Source of the DNA: Akkermansiaceae bacterium
GTDB taxonomy: Bacteria; Verrucomicrobiota; Verrucomicrobiia; Verrucomicrobiales; Akkermansiaceae
DNA length: 64,000 bases
Assembly: GCA_029866215.1 (NCBI GenBank)
Contig: JARWZU010000005.1
Location: 1-64,000 of the forward strand
Reading direction: 5' to 3'
Positions 45,518-54,396 of this stretch are shown in pieces. How positions within the stretch are numbered: position 1 is the first letter of the stretch; every line of letters begins with the position of its first letter. Position numbers and translations under genes: made by a program. The notes below the pieces were generated by a model that saw only the letters and a list, made by a program, of their open reading frames with translations, was not told the origin of the DNA and ran no database searches.

Positions 45518-47042
45518 GTTGCGCACCCGCCTCTGCAAGTTCCGAGCGCTCGCCGCGGTTCAGCGCGACGTGAGCAACGAAGGGTTGGCCCTTGAGCCGA
45601 TTGCGTGTGTAAACGAGGCCGTTGCTCCGGCTGTCGACGTATGGATTATCGATCTGAGCCGGATCTCCGACGAGGACCAGCTTCGAGTCACGCGACATCC
45701 GAGTGACAATCGTTTTCGCCTCTTGGGGGGTGAGTTGCTGCGCCTCGTCGAGGATGAAAAATCGGTTAGGAATCGAGCGGCCACGAATGTAGCAGAGGGC
45801 CTCAATTTCAAGAATCCCCTGCTCCATGAGCAACTCATAAGGTTTCTTCGCGGTCGCGGGAGCGGCGCCCGTCGGTTTTTGTTGTTTGCGGCGCGGCCCG
45901 AGAGGCGTGCTGGGGCGCATGAGGAGGTCGAGTGCGTCGTGAATCGGCTGTAGCCATGGCCGCATTTTTTCATCAAGCGAACCGGGGAGAAATCCAAGTT
46001 GATCACCCATTGCCACGACCGGGCGGCTCACCGTGATGCCATTGTACTTGCGGTTGAACATTTCATGAAGTCCAGCAGCCACCGCCACGAGCGTCTTGCC
46101 GGTGCCAGCGTGTCCATAACACGTCACTAGAGAGATCTCAGGGTTCAAGAGTGCATCGATCAAGCAGCGCTGCCCGAGATTGAGCGGCTTGAGCGACTGG
46201 CCATCTGGAATCTTAAGCACCTCGGGAATGTTCAGACGGACGAAGCGGCCATCGGCCGAAAGCCGAGCGGGAATGGTCTGTTTTTCGCCAGCACCTAGCA
46301 GCACATATTCGTTCACAGCAATCCCATGGTAACGCTCCTCCGACAGCGCGAGTTCACCGGTGCTTGCAAAACGGTGGAGTTCGGCTGGATCCAGCTCGAT
46401 CCGGCAAACGTCGTAATTTGAAACCTCGCGGGCATCGACCTTATCATTCAGGTAATCTTGGCACTCGATGCCGACTGCGCGGGCTTTGAGTTGCATGTTG
46501 ATGTCCTTGGTGACCAAGACCACTGGGGCTTTGTTGTACTGCATGAGCAGTAGACAGGCTGCCAGGATGCGGTGATCCACCCGCTCGCGGTCAGGAAAAA
46601 CACGGTGAAACCGATTGAGCTCGTCAGAATTTTTTGGGCAACTTTCGGGATCATAGATCACCAGCCGAACCGTACCGCCACCTTCGGTGGTGACGCCACG
46701 AGTGACATGTTCTGACGAGGAAAACATTTCTGTTAGGCGCCGATGAACGCGGCGAGCATTGGCACCACGCTCGGTTTGTTCCGACTTGAACTTATCGAGT
46801 TCTGCTAGAACATCGACAAGGATGCAGAGATGATTTTCCTTAAATCGCTCGAGAGCAGCGGGATCGTGTAAGAGGACGTTCGTGTCCAACACATAGTTTT
46901 TTACCACCTGAGATGGCGCCGTAAGACCAAGGTCGGCTGGCTTCACTTGCTCGCGCGAGCTCGCCTTTTTTTGTGATCGTCCCCCAGCGACGGGGATTTC
47001 ATTGAACAATGCGGTCTGATCTTCCTTGGGACGTTGGGTCAT
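45510..47042 (-). CDS. PIN-PhoH protein (YlaK-type RNase/ATPase)
   Basis: A 510-residue protein joining an N-terminal PIN nuclease domain (about 48-210: NYVLDTNVLLHDP, with acidic residues DVLAELDKFK) to a C-terminal PhoH ATPase domain (about 290-510: Walker A GHAGTGKTL, SRPVVAMGDQLGFLPG, Walker B FFILDEAQQLTP). This PhoH2/YlaK architecture is known to be an RNA helicase/RNase. The ATG at 47042 begins MTQRPKEDQTALF. The stop overlaps maf by 8 bp on the opposite strand. Not linked to phosphate genes here. Confidence 0.94.
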   Translation of the reverse strand: MTQRPKEDQTALFNEIPVAGGRSQKKASSREQVKPADLGLTAPSQVVKNYVLDTNVLLHDPAALERFKENHLCILVDVLAELDKFKSEQTERGANARRVHRRLTEMFSSSEHVTRGVTTEGGGTVRLVIYDPESCPKNSDELNRFHRVFPDRERVDHRILAACLLLMQYNKAPVVLVTKDINMQLKARAVGIECQDYLNDKVDAREVSNYDVCRIELDPAELHRFASTGELALSEERYHGIAVNEYVLLGAGEKQTIPARLSADGRFVRLNIPEVLKIPDGQSLKPLNLGQRCLIDALLNPEISLVTCYGHAGTGKTLVAVAAGLHEMFNRKYNGITVSRPVVAMGDQLGFLPGSLDEKMRPWLQPIHDALDLLMRPSTPLGPRRKQQKPTGAAPATAKKPYELLMEQGILEIEALCYIRGRSIPNRFFILDEAQQLTPQEAKTIVTRMSRDSKLVLVGDPAQIDNPYVDSRSNGLVYTRNRLKGQPFVAHVALNRGERSELAEAGAQLM

Positions 47043-47368
47043 CGTGATAGGTCGTGGTGCGAGGTGGTGTTTTGAATCAAAGGGGCTCCGACAGATGCCA
47101 CTCGGCAGTGGCCGGTAGCGGCAGGAATTTGCCTCAAATGGTTGATCCAGTAAATCAAGACTCTTTAACTATCGGCACTACCGAAGGAATGACAACCCCG
47201 AATTTGGAATGCGCCGATTTCATTGCAAAATCCATGTTCTGAATTGCAACGCATCGCGGGTTTTGCTGTGGGAAAAGCGCATTCTGCCTCAAAAAAGGGA
47301 GCCAAGTCAGCTCAAATCAAACATCCAATGATGAGCCTGTCCCCCAAGCCGACTGCGGGACTCCGCGA
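47043..47368. other. intergenic region upstream of the PIN-PhoH gene
   Basis: 326 bp between the PIN-PhoH start and the menE stop, both minus-strand genes. It should hold the PIN-PhoH promoter, and is AT-richer than surrounding genes in 47140-47260. I could not place a convincing -35/-10 pair or terminator, and no small gene is supported. Confidence 0.4.
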
Positions 47369-48475
47369 TCACTCAAGGAGGATATTTCTAACCATACCCA
47401 GAAGAATCACTCTGCGGATTTTTCCCATCTCGCTTACGGGTAATTTCTCAACAATCAATGGCCGACTCAGCCTCAAGAATCCTACTGCCTTCTCCTCATA
47501 GCGCTGAAGGGTCGCATCGACGAGAGCTGCATCGACATCCGCAGCAAAGACGGGGATCAGGCGGTTCTCGGCACGCTCGTCTGGGATGGCCACGATGGCA
47601 AAGCTGCCCGGCGCGAGCTGGTTTCCAGAATAACTCATCAGCTCAACTTCGATCGCTTGTGGATCCACCAGTTCGCCGAGCACCTTCACGAGTGAGTCCA
47701 CCCGGCCCAGCGGGGTTAGGGAGCGATTATCAAGAACCACACGGTCGGAAGTTTGATGCCACTCAGAAGTGCGCGGAGTGAAAATCCCATCCATGACAAC
47801 CCCTGAGAAAAGTGCGCCCCCCCGAATGGCGAGGACTCCCTCATCGCTGACACTTGCCTCCCAGATCGGCAAAAGCGGCAGCGGCGACGGCTGATAGATT
47901 TCCGAGAGTGCTTCAAGGCGCTGCGTTGCGAGTTGCGACCCCGCTTCGGTCATGCCGTAGCTTGCCAGCACAGGCCAACCGAGGTCCCGTGCCGCTTGGC
48001 CCGTTTTGGCGTCCAGTTGTCCACCACCAACGACCACCGCGATCAGTCCGCTTGGCGCAGCAATCTTGGCGCTCACGAGGTCATGGACCTGCGTCGGCAC
48101 CAACGAGGTGTGGGTCACCGCCGTCTCGATCAGCCACTCGCCAAATCGCGCTGCATTCCATCGGTTAGAAAAAACTTGTAGCCGACACTCCGCACGATAG
48201 GCACGCGCCGCCACACCGAAACCACCCACGTGGTGCATCGGCAGGGCAAGTCCCCACGTCGAGTAAGTGGTGACGCACAAGTGAGAATTCACTGCGTCAG
48301 CCGACAACAGCAGCGCGCGCTTGGATATTGCCACTTGTTTCGGAGTGCCCGAACTTCCCGAGGTTTCGAAGAGCACGTGCCCCTCAAGCTCCGCGAGCGA
48401 TGGCGCACTCCCGCGCATGGCCAGTGGTGCAAGCTCGTCCCAGAATCCTGGCTGGGTCAATAGAGTCGGGTCCAT
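47369..48475 (-). CDS. menE: o-succinylbenzoate-CoA ligase
   Basis: Acyl-adenylate-forming enzyme of menaquinone synthesis. The 368-residue protein is short for the family (about 450) but has the P-loop FETSGSSGTPKQVAIS, the A5 region SYGMTEAGS, the LGRVDSLVKVLG block, and a final PVSEMGKIRR with the A10-type lysine. Its start overlaps menC by 19 bp, and menA precedes menC, so menaquinone function is well supported by context. The N-terminal subdomain is reduced to about 30 residues before the P-loop. Confidence 0.9.
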   Translation of the reverse strand: MDPTLLTQPGFWDELAPLAMRGSAPSLAELEGHVLFETSGSSGTPKQVAISKRALLLSADAVNSHLCVTTYSTWGLALPMHHVGGFGVAARAYRAECRLQVFSNRWNAARFGEWLIETAVTHTSLVPTQVHDLVSAKIAAPSGLIAVVVGGGQLDAKTGQAARDLGWPVLASYGMTEAGSQLATQRLEALSEIYQPSPLPLLPIWEASVSDEGVLAIRGGALFSGVVMDGIFTPRTSEWHQTSDRVVLDNRSLTPLGRVDSLVKVLGELVDPQAIEVELMSYSGNQLAPGSFAIVAIPDERAENRLIPVFAADVDAALVDATLQRYEEKAVGFLRLSRPLIVEKLPVSEMGKIRRVILLGMVRNILLE

Positions 48476-49425
48476 GGCTGTGCATCGAGAAAATCGTCAA
48501 AGCCCAATCCCGTGCCAGCGGGCGGCGTGAAATCAGGCGACCACGGGCCAAGCGCCTCAGAAAATTCGTTCGGCTCAAACAGATGATGCGTCTGTAGCCC
48601 GCAAAGACCGACGAGCCCCGGGAATTGAAGCTCAAGCCGAGCGGCCTCCCATGCCGCAAATGTCTGGCCTATGGGGTGATCCATGTAACTGGTGAGAATC
48701 ACCCGTTGCTGATGACTGAGCGCTGCCTCGCCTAACAGAAATGGCTCATCCACCGCCGGTTTGATGACCATGAATTGCGCGGCCTTCGACAAGGGTGCGG
48801 CCTCGTGATCGACCGCGAGATTCACCCGAGTTTTTTGGTGAAGCTCATTCCAGCCAGATTCTGAATACGGGCAGGGATCTTCTGCGAAATCGATTGCGAT
48901 GCGAGTGCCATCTTTGAGCCCTAACAGAAATTCAGCGGCAGCATCCGGCGTAAGTGACTCATTGAAATCTAGGCGCCAGCGGACCGCTGGAAACTCTAAC
49001 GTCATGGCGTCGAGAAATTTCATTTCTGCGCTGAGATCGCGCCCCGCCTTGAGCTTTACCGTGGTGAACCCCGCCTCGACTGCGCGGACCAACTCGGCGA
49101 TGTCGCCCGTCGCGAGCGTCGCGTGGCTCTTTGGCACCTCCATTTCCTCAAACAACGAGTGATCGAACACCCGCGCGGCGCGGTCGTATTCCGTGCAACG
49201 AATCGCCCGCCGCACAATCGGCCAGCGGCGCGGCCCCGCCAAATCGATTAGACATTTTTCTAATGGAGGGTCACCCAGTTCCGGCCACGGATGAATGCAC
49301 CCGAATCCCCCATCGATCTGAATCAACGCGCCCTCGAACTCGCGGCGGTTGGTGATGGAGTTCAGAAATCCGCGCGCCTTGAGGCGGTAGCGCGAGATCA
49401 TCGGTTTTTGGTCGATCAATGTCAT
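48457..49425 (-). CDS. menC: o-succinylbenzoate synthase
   Basis: Enolase-superfamily enzyme that dehydrates SHCHC to o-succinylbenzoate in menaquinone synthesis. In 322 residues it shows the N-terminal capping domain and the barrel residues: Lys pair in TVKLKAGRD, metal ligands Asp in RWRLDFNES, Glu in DFAEDPCPY, Asp in LAVDHEA, and the second Lys in FMVIKPA. The ATG at 49425 begins MTLIDQKPMISRYRL. It lies 15 bp after menA and overlaps menE by 19 bp. menD, menB, menF and menH are not in the window. Confidence 0.92.
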   Translation of the reverse strand: MTLIDQKPMISRYRLKARGFLNSITNRREFEGALIQIDGGFGCIHPWPELGDPPLEKCLIDLAGPRRWPIVRRAIRCTEYDRAARVFDHSLFEEMEVPKSHATLATGDIAELVRAVEAGFTTVKLKAGRDLSAEMKFLDAMTLEFPAVRWRLDFNESLTPDAAAEFLLGLKDGTRIAIDFAEDPCPYSESGWNELHQKTRVNLAVDHEAAPLSKAAQFMVIKPAVDEPFLLGEAALSHQQRVILTSYMDHPIGQTFAAWEAARLELQFPGLVGLCGLQTHHLFEPNEFSEALGPWSPDFTPPAGTGLGFDDFLDAQPWTRLY

Positions 49426-49440
49426 GAGAATGTTCGAAAA

Positions 49441-50331
49441 TCAATCACCCATCAGCGCCGCAAAATGGAACGCGGCCGCGAATAAAATCAACTGTACGCC
49501 CCCCAATGCAAGCAAGCGGTTGAATGCAGGTCCCGGTGGAAACGTAAGCACGCCCCAGATGATTCGCAGCCCGATGAGAAAAACCGGTGCGCCGGCGATG
49601 GCAAGCGCCGGTTGGCCCAGCGCGATCCAGCCGAGGCCGACGAACACCGCGAATTTCACCTCGAGCCAGATCGTCGCCACCGCGAACTTCGGCCCGAAAC
49701 GGACGGCCAAGGTGCGCTTGCCCGTCTGTGTGTCCTCCTCGCGATCTCGCAGGTTGTTGATGGAAATCAAAATCGCAGATAGCAGGCCGATTTGCAGGCC
49801 TAACAGAAGTGCCTCGCGCGACCATTCACCCGTCTGGATGAAGACCGTACCGGTGACCGCCACGAGACCGAAAAACCCGATGACGAACAACTCGCCCATC
49901 CCGCGATACGCCAATGGGAATGGCCCGCCGGTGTACCCGTATGCTAGAAACAACGAGGGCAACCCGATTGCGATGATCGGCCAGCCGCGCGCCTGATAGA
50001 GAACCACCCCGCAAGCGATCGCGATGCCGAGAAACCCATTGGCAAGCAGCATCACCGTGGCGGGTTTCATCATGCCGGCGGCCGTGACGCGGGTGGGCCC
50101 GAGCCTGCGGTCCGTGTCCGCACCTTTGCGAGCGTCGATGGCATCATTGAAAAAGTTGGTCGCGATCTGAATGGCGATGGCACCGCCCAACGTACAAACC
50201 GCAAGTGCGATGTTGAAATGCCCACTGAGTTTCCAGGCCAGCACACAACCTGCCCACACGGGCACGATAGCAGCCGGCAGCGTTTTAGGCCGCGCCGCGA
50301 GGAAACTCGCTTTCAGGATCGAGGTACTCAC
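49441..50331 (-). CDS. menA: 1,4-dihydroxy-2-naphthoate prenyltransferase
   Basis: UbiA-superfamily membrane enzyme attaching the polyprenyl chain in menaquinone synthesis. The 296-residue protein has about nine membrane helices and the two aspartate-rich motifs, NFFNDAIDARKGADTD (about 62-77) and NNLRDREEDTQTGKRT (about 190). RPKTLPAAIVPVW at the start is the MenA signature. I chose GTG at 50331, a few residues before it; another GTG at 50430 would add 33 unlike residues. It heads the menA-menC-menE run. Confidence 0.93.
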   Translation of the reverse strand: MSTSILKASFLAARPKTLPAAIVPVWAGCVLAWKLSGHFNIALAVCTLGGAIAIQIATNFFNDAIDARKGADTDRRLGPTRVTAAGMMKPATVMLLANGFLGIAIACGVVLYQARGWPIIAIGLPSLFLAYGYTGGPFPLAYRGMGELFVIGFFGLVAVTGTVFIQTGEWSREALLLGLQIGLLSAILISINNLRDREEDTQTGKRTLAVRFGPKFAVATIWLEVKFAVFVGLGWIALGQPALAIAGAPVFLIGLRIIWGVLTFPPGPAFNRLLALGGVQLILFAAAFHFAALMGD

Positions 50332-50368
50332 GGACTCAGTGAAACCCGATCTGGCCGACGAATCGACA

Positions 50369-50551
50369 TCATTTCGCAAACGGCACCCAAGTTCTTTCGG
50401 CGCGGACGACCCCAACCTTATCTTCTTCACAGATGACGTGGCTGAAGCCTCCGCCTACTTGCAACGTCACGCGGTCAGGCAGTTTGGCTTGCGCCGCAAA
50501 AAAGCACCAAGGGCAATCCGCATCTTGGCCGAAAAAGCTCTTTAAAATCAG
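50369..50551 (-). CDS. possible microprotein between udg and menA
   Basis: In the 217-bp gap, one minus-strand frame reads about 55 residues to a stop at 50369, with GQDADCPWCFFAAQAKLPDR and a CxxC pair, then VTLQVGGGFSHVICEED. The composition looks protein-like, but there is no ATG, GTG or TTG; the only upstream candidates are a CTG overlapping the udg TGA (50551) or an ATT. It could be a gene with an odd start, a decayed end, or chance. Confidence 0.25.
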   Translation of the reverse strand: MILKSFFGQDADCPWCFFAAQAKLPDRVTLQVGGGFSHVICEEDKVGVVRAERTWVPFAK

Positions 50552-51444
50552 ACCTTGGGGAGGAAATACCCTTGCTGTTTGGGTGAAATCGGCAGGTCGA
50601 TTTTTTCCATCACCGCAAGCATGTCCTCCCAGATCTGGCGTTTGGTTTGTTGATCGCCGCTTTGCATGAGATGGCTCGGATGGTAGGTGACGCGCACGGC
50701 GGTGCCTTCGAGCTCGTGCCACTTCCCGCGCAGATGGGCGACCGACTCGGTGAGTCCTAACAGACCTTCTGCGGCTTTCTCGCCCAGTGCGATCACACAG
50801 GTCGGGCGGATAATCTGGATCTCCGCGCGAAGGAACGGAAGAAATGCGGCGATTTCCTCTGCGTTGGGCATGCGGTCGTTGGTCGATTGCCGAGGGGCCG
50901 AGGGCCGAAACTTGACGAGATTGGAAATGTAAACCTCCTCGCGTGTGAGCCCCATCGCCTTGAGAATGTCGGTAAGCTTTTGTCCCGCCGGACCCGCAAA
51001 GGGCTTGCCCTCACGCTCGTCTTGGTGACGGGGCGCGTCCCCGACCAACATGATCCTCGCATCAGGATTTCCCTCGGAAAAAACCATGACGTCGAGCAGC
51101 GATCCCAACGCCTTGGCGGGTGCCCAGTTTTTCGCCTGCCGCTTCAAGGACTCCAATTTTTCCGCTCGCGTATCGCCGCCGACCACGAGCACCGTCGCTG
51201 CAGGGGCTAATGGAGCATCCTCTCCATGATCTAACGGATCTTCCGCGAGCTTGGCAGGTGGTGCCACGGATGCAGCCGCCGGTTCTGGCGGTGCTTGCGG
51301 TGGCGGTAATGCTTGGCCGCCTTTGCTTCTCACAAAAATTTCTCGCAGAGAAACGCGGGCCGCCTCATCGAGGTGGACATGAGTCACCCCGCGAGCCTGC
51401 TCAGCTTGCAAGAATTCGAGAAGGGCATCGACCGGACGAATCAC
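50548..51444 (-). CDS. family-4-like uracil-DNA glycosylase lacking the Fe-S cysteines
   Basis: A 298-residue UDG-superfamily protein. An N-terminal region of about 90 residues is helical then Ala/Pro-rich; the catalytic domain has GDAPRHQDEREGKPFAGPAG (motif A form of family 4), VYISNLVKFRPSAPRQS and the C-terminal VTYHPSHLMQ. Family 4 enzymes hold a [4Fe-4S] cluster with four cysteines; here the N-terminal pair is missing, the NVVKC cysteine is Phe, and the next is Ala. Only one cysteine (RPTCV) exists in the whole protein. It probably excises uracil from DNA, but without a cluster. Confidence 0.9.
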   Translation of the reverse strand: MIRPVDALLEFLQAEQARGVTHVHLDEAARVSLREIFVRSKGGQALPPPQAPPEPAAASVAPPAKLAEDPLDHGEDAPLAPAATVLVVGGDTRAEKLESLKRQAKNWAPAKALGSLLDVMVFSEGNPDARIMLVGDAPRHQDEREGKPFAGPAGQKLTDILKAMGLTREEVYISNLVKFRPSAPRQSTNDRMPNAEEIAAFLPFLRAEIQIIRPTCVIALGEKAAEGLLGLTESVAHLRGKWHELEGTAVRVTYHPSHLMQSGDQQTKRQIWEDMLAVMEKIDLPISPKQQGYFLPKV

Positions 51445-51518
51445 AGCACGATGCTAGCGGCTTGCCTGCGAAGGTGCAACTGTGGGATTGGCTGATCCCC
51501 CGCGGCTCTGCAAAATTT

Positions 51519-51962
51519 TCACTGAGCGAAACTCAGTTTATCGTCGACCTCGAGGTAGTCGAACAAGGTGCTGGCGGCTGGGTCGATCCCCGCTTCCGCA
51601 CAAACGCCGACGAACCAGTCTTTCATATCGGGATTGTCAAAGGGGCTCGAAGCTTCGACGCCGTCAGACCAAGCGACCTTTTCGTCCTCGGTCTTGGGAA
51701 TGCCGTGAGCATCGATCCAAGAGGCGACTTCTTCATTGCTGTGGCCAGCCTCGAGCAGGGTGGAGATTTCTGCACCCGTAACGCCTTTGAAGCCGAAGAG
51801 GTACTGGTCGAGCGGGCAGTCGAAGTGGTATTCACCGCTGGTTTCAGCGATGGCAGCGCGGCCTTTGTCGAGCGCGCGGGCAAGGATGACGTAGCCGCCG
51901 ACGCGAATGCGCGGGCTGGATGGAGCTTCTTTCGTTAGGTCTTTGGCAGGAATTGAGTTCAT
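51519..51962 (-). CDS. DUF5069 domain protein
   Basis: A 147-residue soluble protein of the DUF5069 family, function unknown and common in Verrucomicrobiota. Typical features are the opening SIPAKDLTKEAPSSPRIRVG, GYVILARALDKGRA, and the core LDQYLFGFKGVTGAE, followed by a helical acidic end. It starts 33 bp after the thrC stop on the same strand and may share its transcript. No membrane segment or metal motif was seen. Confidence 0.88.
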   Translation of the reverse strand: MNSIPAKDLTKEAPSSPRIRVGGYVILARALDKGRAAIAETSGEYHFDCPLDQYLFGFKGVTGAEISTLLEAGHSNEEVASWIDAHGIPKTEDEKVAWSDGVEASSPFDNPDMKDWFVGVCAEAGIDPAASTLFDYLEVDDKLSFAQ

Positions 51963-51995
51963 GGGATAGATGTTGGTTCGGTGAGATGAGGAAAT

Positions 51996-53303
51996 TCAAA
52001 TGGCGGTGAGGCCTTGGAGCCACTCGCGGAAAACGTTTGAATCTGCTGGGAGAAGGGTAGCTACCTTATCCCGATTCGCCAAAATGGCGAGACGTTCGGG
52101 GATTTCCACGCAGTTCGCCCCAAGCTCGGCCTCCATGACATCGAGGAACTTCGCCGGGTGGGCGGTCTCGAGCGTGATGGTTGCACTGGTCGGGTGAGTC
52201 GCGCGCCATTTCTGAGCTGCCAACCAACCGACCGCGCCATGAGGGTCGATCTCGTAATCGCGTAGGGCCTTGACCGTGCGGATGGCGGCCCGAGTCTGAT
52301 CGTCCGAAAATGCCATGCCTGAAATGTGGGTTTTCATTTTCTCCCACGATCCACCGAAAAGTGCCTGCATACGGACGAAATTCGACGGTGCCCCGACGTC
52401 CATCGCGTTGGAAATCGTCTGGACGCTCGGGCGTGGCGAATATTGGCCACTGCGCAGGAATTCTGGGACCACGTCGTTGCGGTTGGTGGCGGCGACGAAT
52501 TGCTCGACGCGCAGGCCGAGCTGCATCGCGAGCAGGCCGGCGGTGAGATTGCCGAAGTTGCCCGATGGGATGACGAAGGTCGGATCGACCCCCAACGGCA
52601 ACTGGCGGGCGGCGTGGAAGTAGTAAAAACTTTGCGGCACGAGGCGCGCGAGGTTGATCGAGTTGGCAGAGGTTAGGTTGAGGCGCTCCGAGAGCTCACG
52701 GTCGAGAAATGCGGCTTTGACCAGCGCTTGGCAGTCATCGAATGACCCTTGGATCTCAAGCGCCGTGATGTTTCCACCGAGCGCAGTGAGTTGTTTTTCT
52801 TGGAGTCCGGAAACCTTGCCTTGTGGGTAGAGGATGACCACTCGGGTGTTGGGGACATGGTGGAATGCCGAAGCAACCGCCCCGCCCGTGTCGCCAGAAG
52901 TCGCCACCAACACCGTTAGCTCGCGGTCATCGTCGCGGGTGAGCCAGGCCATCAGCCGGGCCATGAAGCGCGCACCAAAGTCCTTGAACGCGAGCGTGGG
53001 CCCGTGGAACAACTCCAGCACATGATCGCCCGGGCCAATCGTCACCAACGGCGCGTCAAACGCAACCGTGCCATCGACGATGTCGCGCAAGGCGTCGGTC
53101 TGCACATCTTCATGGAAAAAGGCATTTGCCACCGCAAAGCCAAGCTCCTGAAAGCTCAGGTCTCGCCAATTTTGCCAAAACTCCTCGCCAAGTACCGGCA
53201 GCACATCGGGCATGTAAAGCCCGTTGTCCGGCGGCAACGAGCGGAGGATCGCCTCCTTGAGGTCAACGCGGTGGGCGGGGTTGTTCGTGGAATGGTAGTG
53301 CAC
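51996..53303 (-). CDS. thrC: threonine synthase
   Basis: PLP enzyme converting O-phosphohomoserine to threonine. In 435 residues it shows the N-terminal HYHSTNNPAHRVDLKEAI and DNGLYMPD blocks, the PLP lysine in LAFKDFGARFM (near residue 110), the phosphate-binding loop ATSGDTGGAVASAF and FVIPSGNFGNLTAG. Length fits the bacterial long form. Start is GTG at 53303. It lies 69 bp after thrB, so the two form a thrB-thrC pair; thrA and lysC are elsewhere. Confidence 0.96.
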   Translation of the reverse strand: MHYHSTNNPAHRVDLKEAILRSLPPDNGLYMPDVLPVLGEEFWQNWRDLSFQELGFAVANAFFHEDVQTDALRDIVDGTVAFDAPLVTIGPGDHVLELFHGPTLAFKDFGARFMARLMAWLTRDDDRELTVLVATSGDTGGAVASAFHHVPNTRVVILYPQGKVSGLQEKQLTALGGNITALEIQGSFDDCQALVKAAFLDRELSERLNLTSANSINLARLVPQSFYYFHAARQLPLGVDPTFVIPSGNFGNLTAGLLAMQLGLRVEQFVAATNRNDVVPEFLRSGQYSPRPSVQTISNAMDVGAPSNFVRMQALFGGSWEKMKTHISGMAFSDDQTRAAIRTVKALRDYEIDPHGAVGWLAAQKWRATHPTSATITLETAHPAKFLDVMEAELGANCVEIPERLAILANRDKVATLLPADSNVFREWLQGLTAI

Positions 53304-53372
53304 GGCAAAGAAAGCGCGGATGTTTCAGGATGGAATCGCTGGTCTAGAATGCGAGGGTTGGTGTTGGCCTGC

Positions 53373-54314
53373 TCACTCGATCACATGGACGCCACGAGGA
53401 TTGATCCGTGAGACGTAGGACTGGTTTTCGATCGGGATGGAATTGAAGACCTTGCTGATCGCCTCGGCGACTTTTCGCGCGACCTCTTCACCCTCGCAGA
53501 GTGCGAAGACCGAGGGTCCGGCACCGGATATCGAGAAGCCGAGTGCGCCCGCAGCGAGGGCGGCGCGCTTGGCCCGGTAGAATTCTGGGATGAGTTTCTG
53601 GCGGCGCGGTTCGGCGATCACGTCGTGGATCGAGCGGGAAATCAAACCGTAGTCTTCTTGGATCAAGCCGCAAAGGAGGCCTCCGAGGTTGCCAATCTGT
53701 TGGGTCGCATTTTCGAGCGGGATCTCCTTCGGCAGGATCTCGCGAGCGACTTTCGTTAGAATCTCGATGTCCGGATGAACCACGGCTGCCCAGAGGTTCT
53801 TGGGTGCGGGGATTTGCGCGAAGTCGAGTTCATCATTCGAGCGGATGAATACGATGCCACCGAAGAGACAAGGTGCCACGTTGTCGGCGTGCCAAGCTCC
53901 ATCCGCCGAGGCTTCACCTGCCATCGCAAATGGCAGGAGTTGTTTTTTACTTAGTGGGTTGCCGATGAGCTGGTTCACAGCGAAGGCACCCGCGACCGAT
54001 GATGCAGACGAAGAACCCAGCCCGGAGCCGAACGGCATTTTCTTGTGGATCTCCATTTCAATTCCACGGTCGGTCATGCCGAGATGCTTGAGGAGGTCGA
54101 GCGCCGCGACGCCCGCGCAGTTTTGCGTGGGGTTTTTCGGGAGCTTGCCATCGTCGCCCGTGATTTTGGTGATGTGGAGTCCGGGCTTGTCGCAGTGACG
54201 AACGACGATTTCATCACCAGGCGAGTCGATGGCGAAACCGAGGACATCGTAGCCACAGGCCACGTTGGCCACCGTGGCGGGGGCAAAAACACGAATTTCA
54301 GAATCGTTGGACAT
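53373..54314 (-). CDS. thrB: homoserine kinase
   Basis: GHMP-family kinase phosphorylating homoserine for threonine synthesis. The 313-residue protein has VFAPATVANVACGYDVLGFA at the start, the ATP loop MPFGSGLGSSSASSVAG (near residue 95), and the third motif GFSISGAGPSVFALCEG. Length is normal. The ATG at 54314 begins MSNDSEIRVFAPAT. thrC follows on the same strand 69 bp downstream. Confidence 0.96.
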   Translation of the reverse strand: MSNDSEIRVFAPATVANVACGYDVLGFAIDSPGDEIVVRHCDKPGLHITKITGDDGKLPKNPTQNCAGVAALDLLKHLGMTDRGIEMEIHKKMPFGSGLGSSSASSVAGAFAVNQLIGNPLSKKQLLPFAMAGEASADGAWHADNVAPCLFGGIVFIRSNDELDFAQIPAPKNLWAAVVHPDIEILTKVAREILPKEIPLENATQQIGNLGGLLCGLIQEDYGLISRSIHDVIAEPRRQKLIPEFYRAKRAALAAGALGFSISGAGPSVFALCEGEEVARKVAEAISKVFNSIPIENQSYVSRINPRGVHVIE

Positions 54315-54396
54315 AATGCTGCATCAAGGGATTGGGCGCGGATTGTGCGCGGAGGACTCCCGCTTGTTCAAGCCTAGAAAACTGATGCTGCTGACC

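Noticed and set aside
50171-50545. Plus-strand frame antisense to menA and the gap beyond it
   Set aside because: No family features and it opposes a well-supported membrane enzyme gene.
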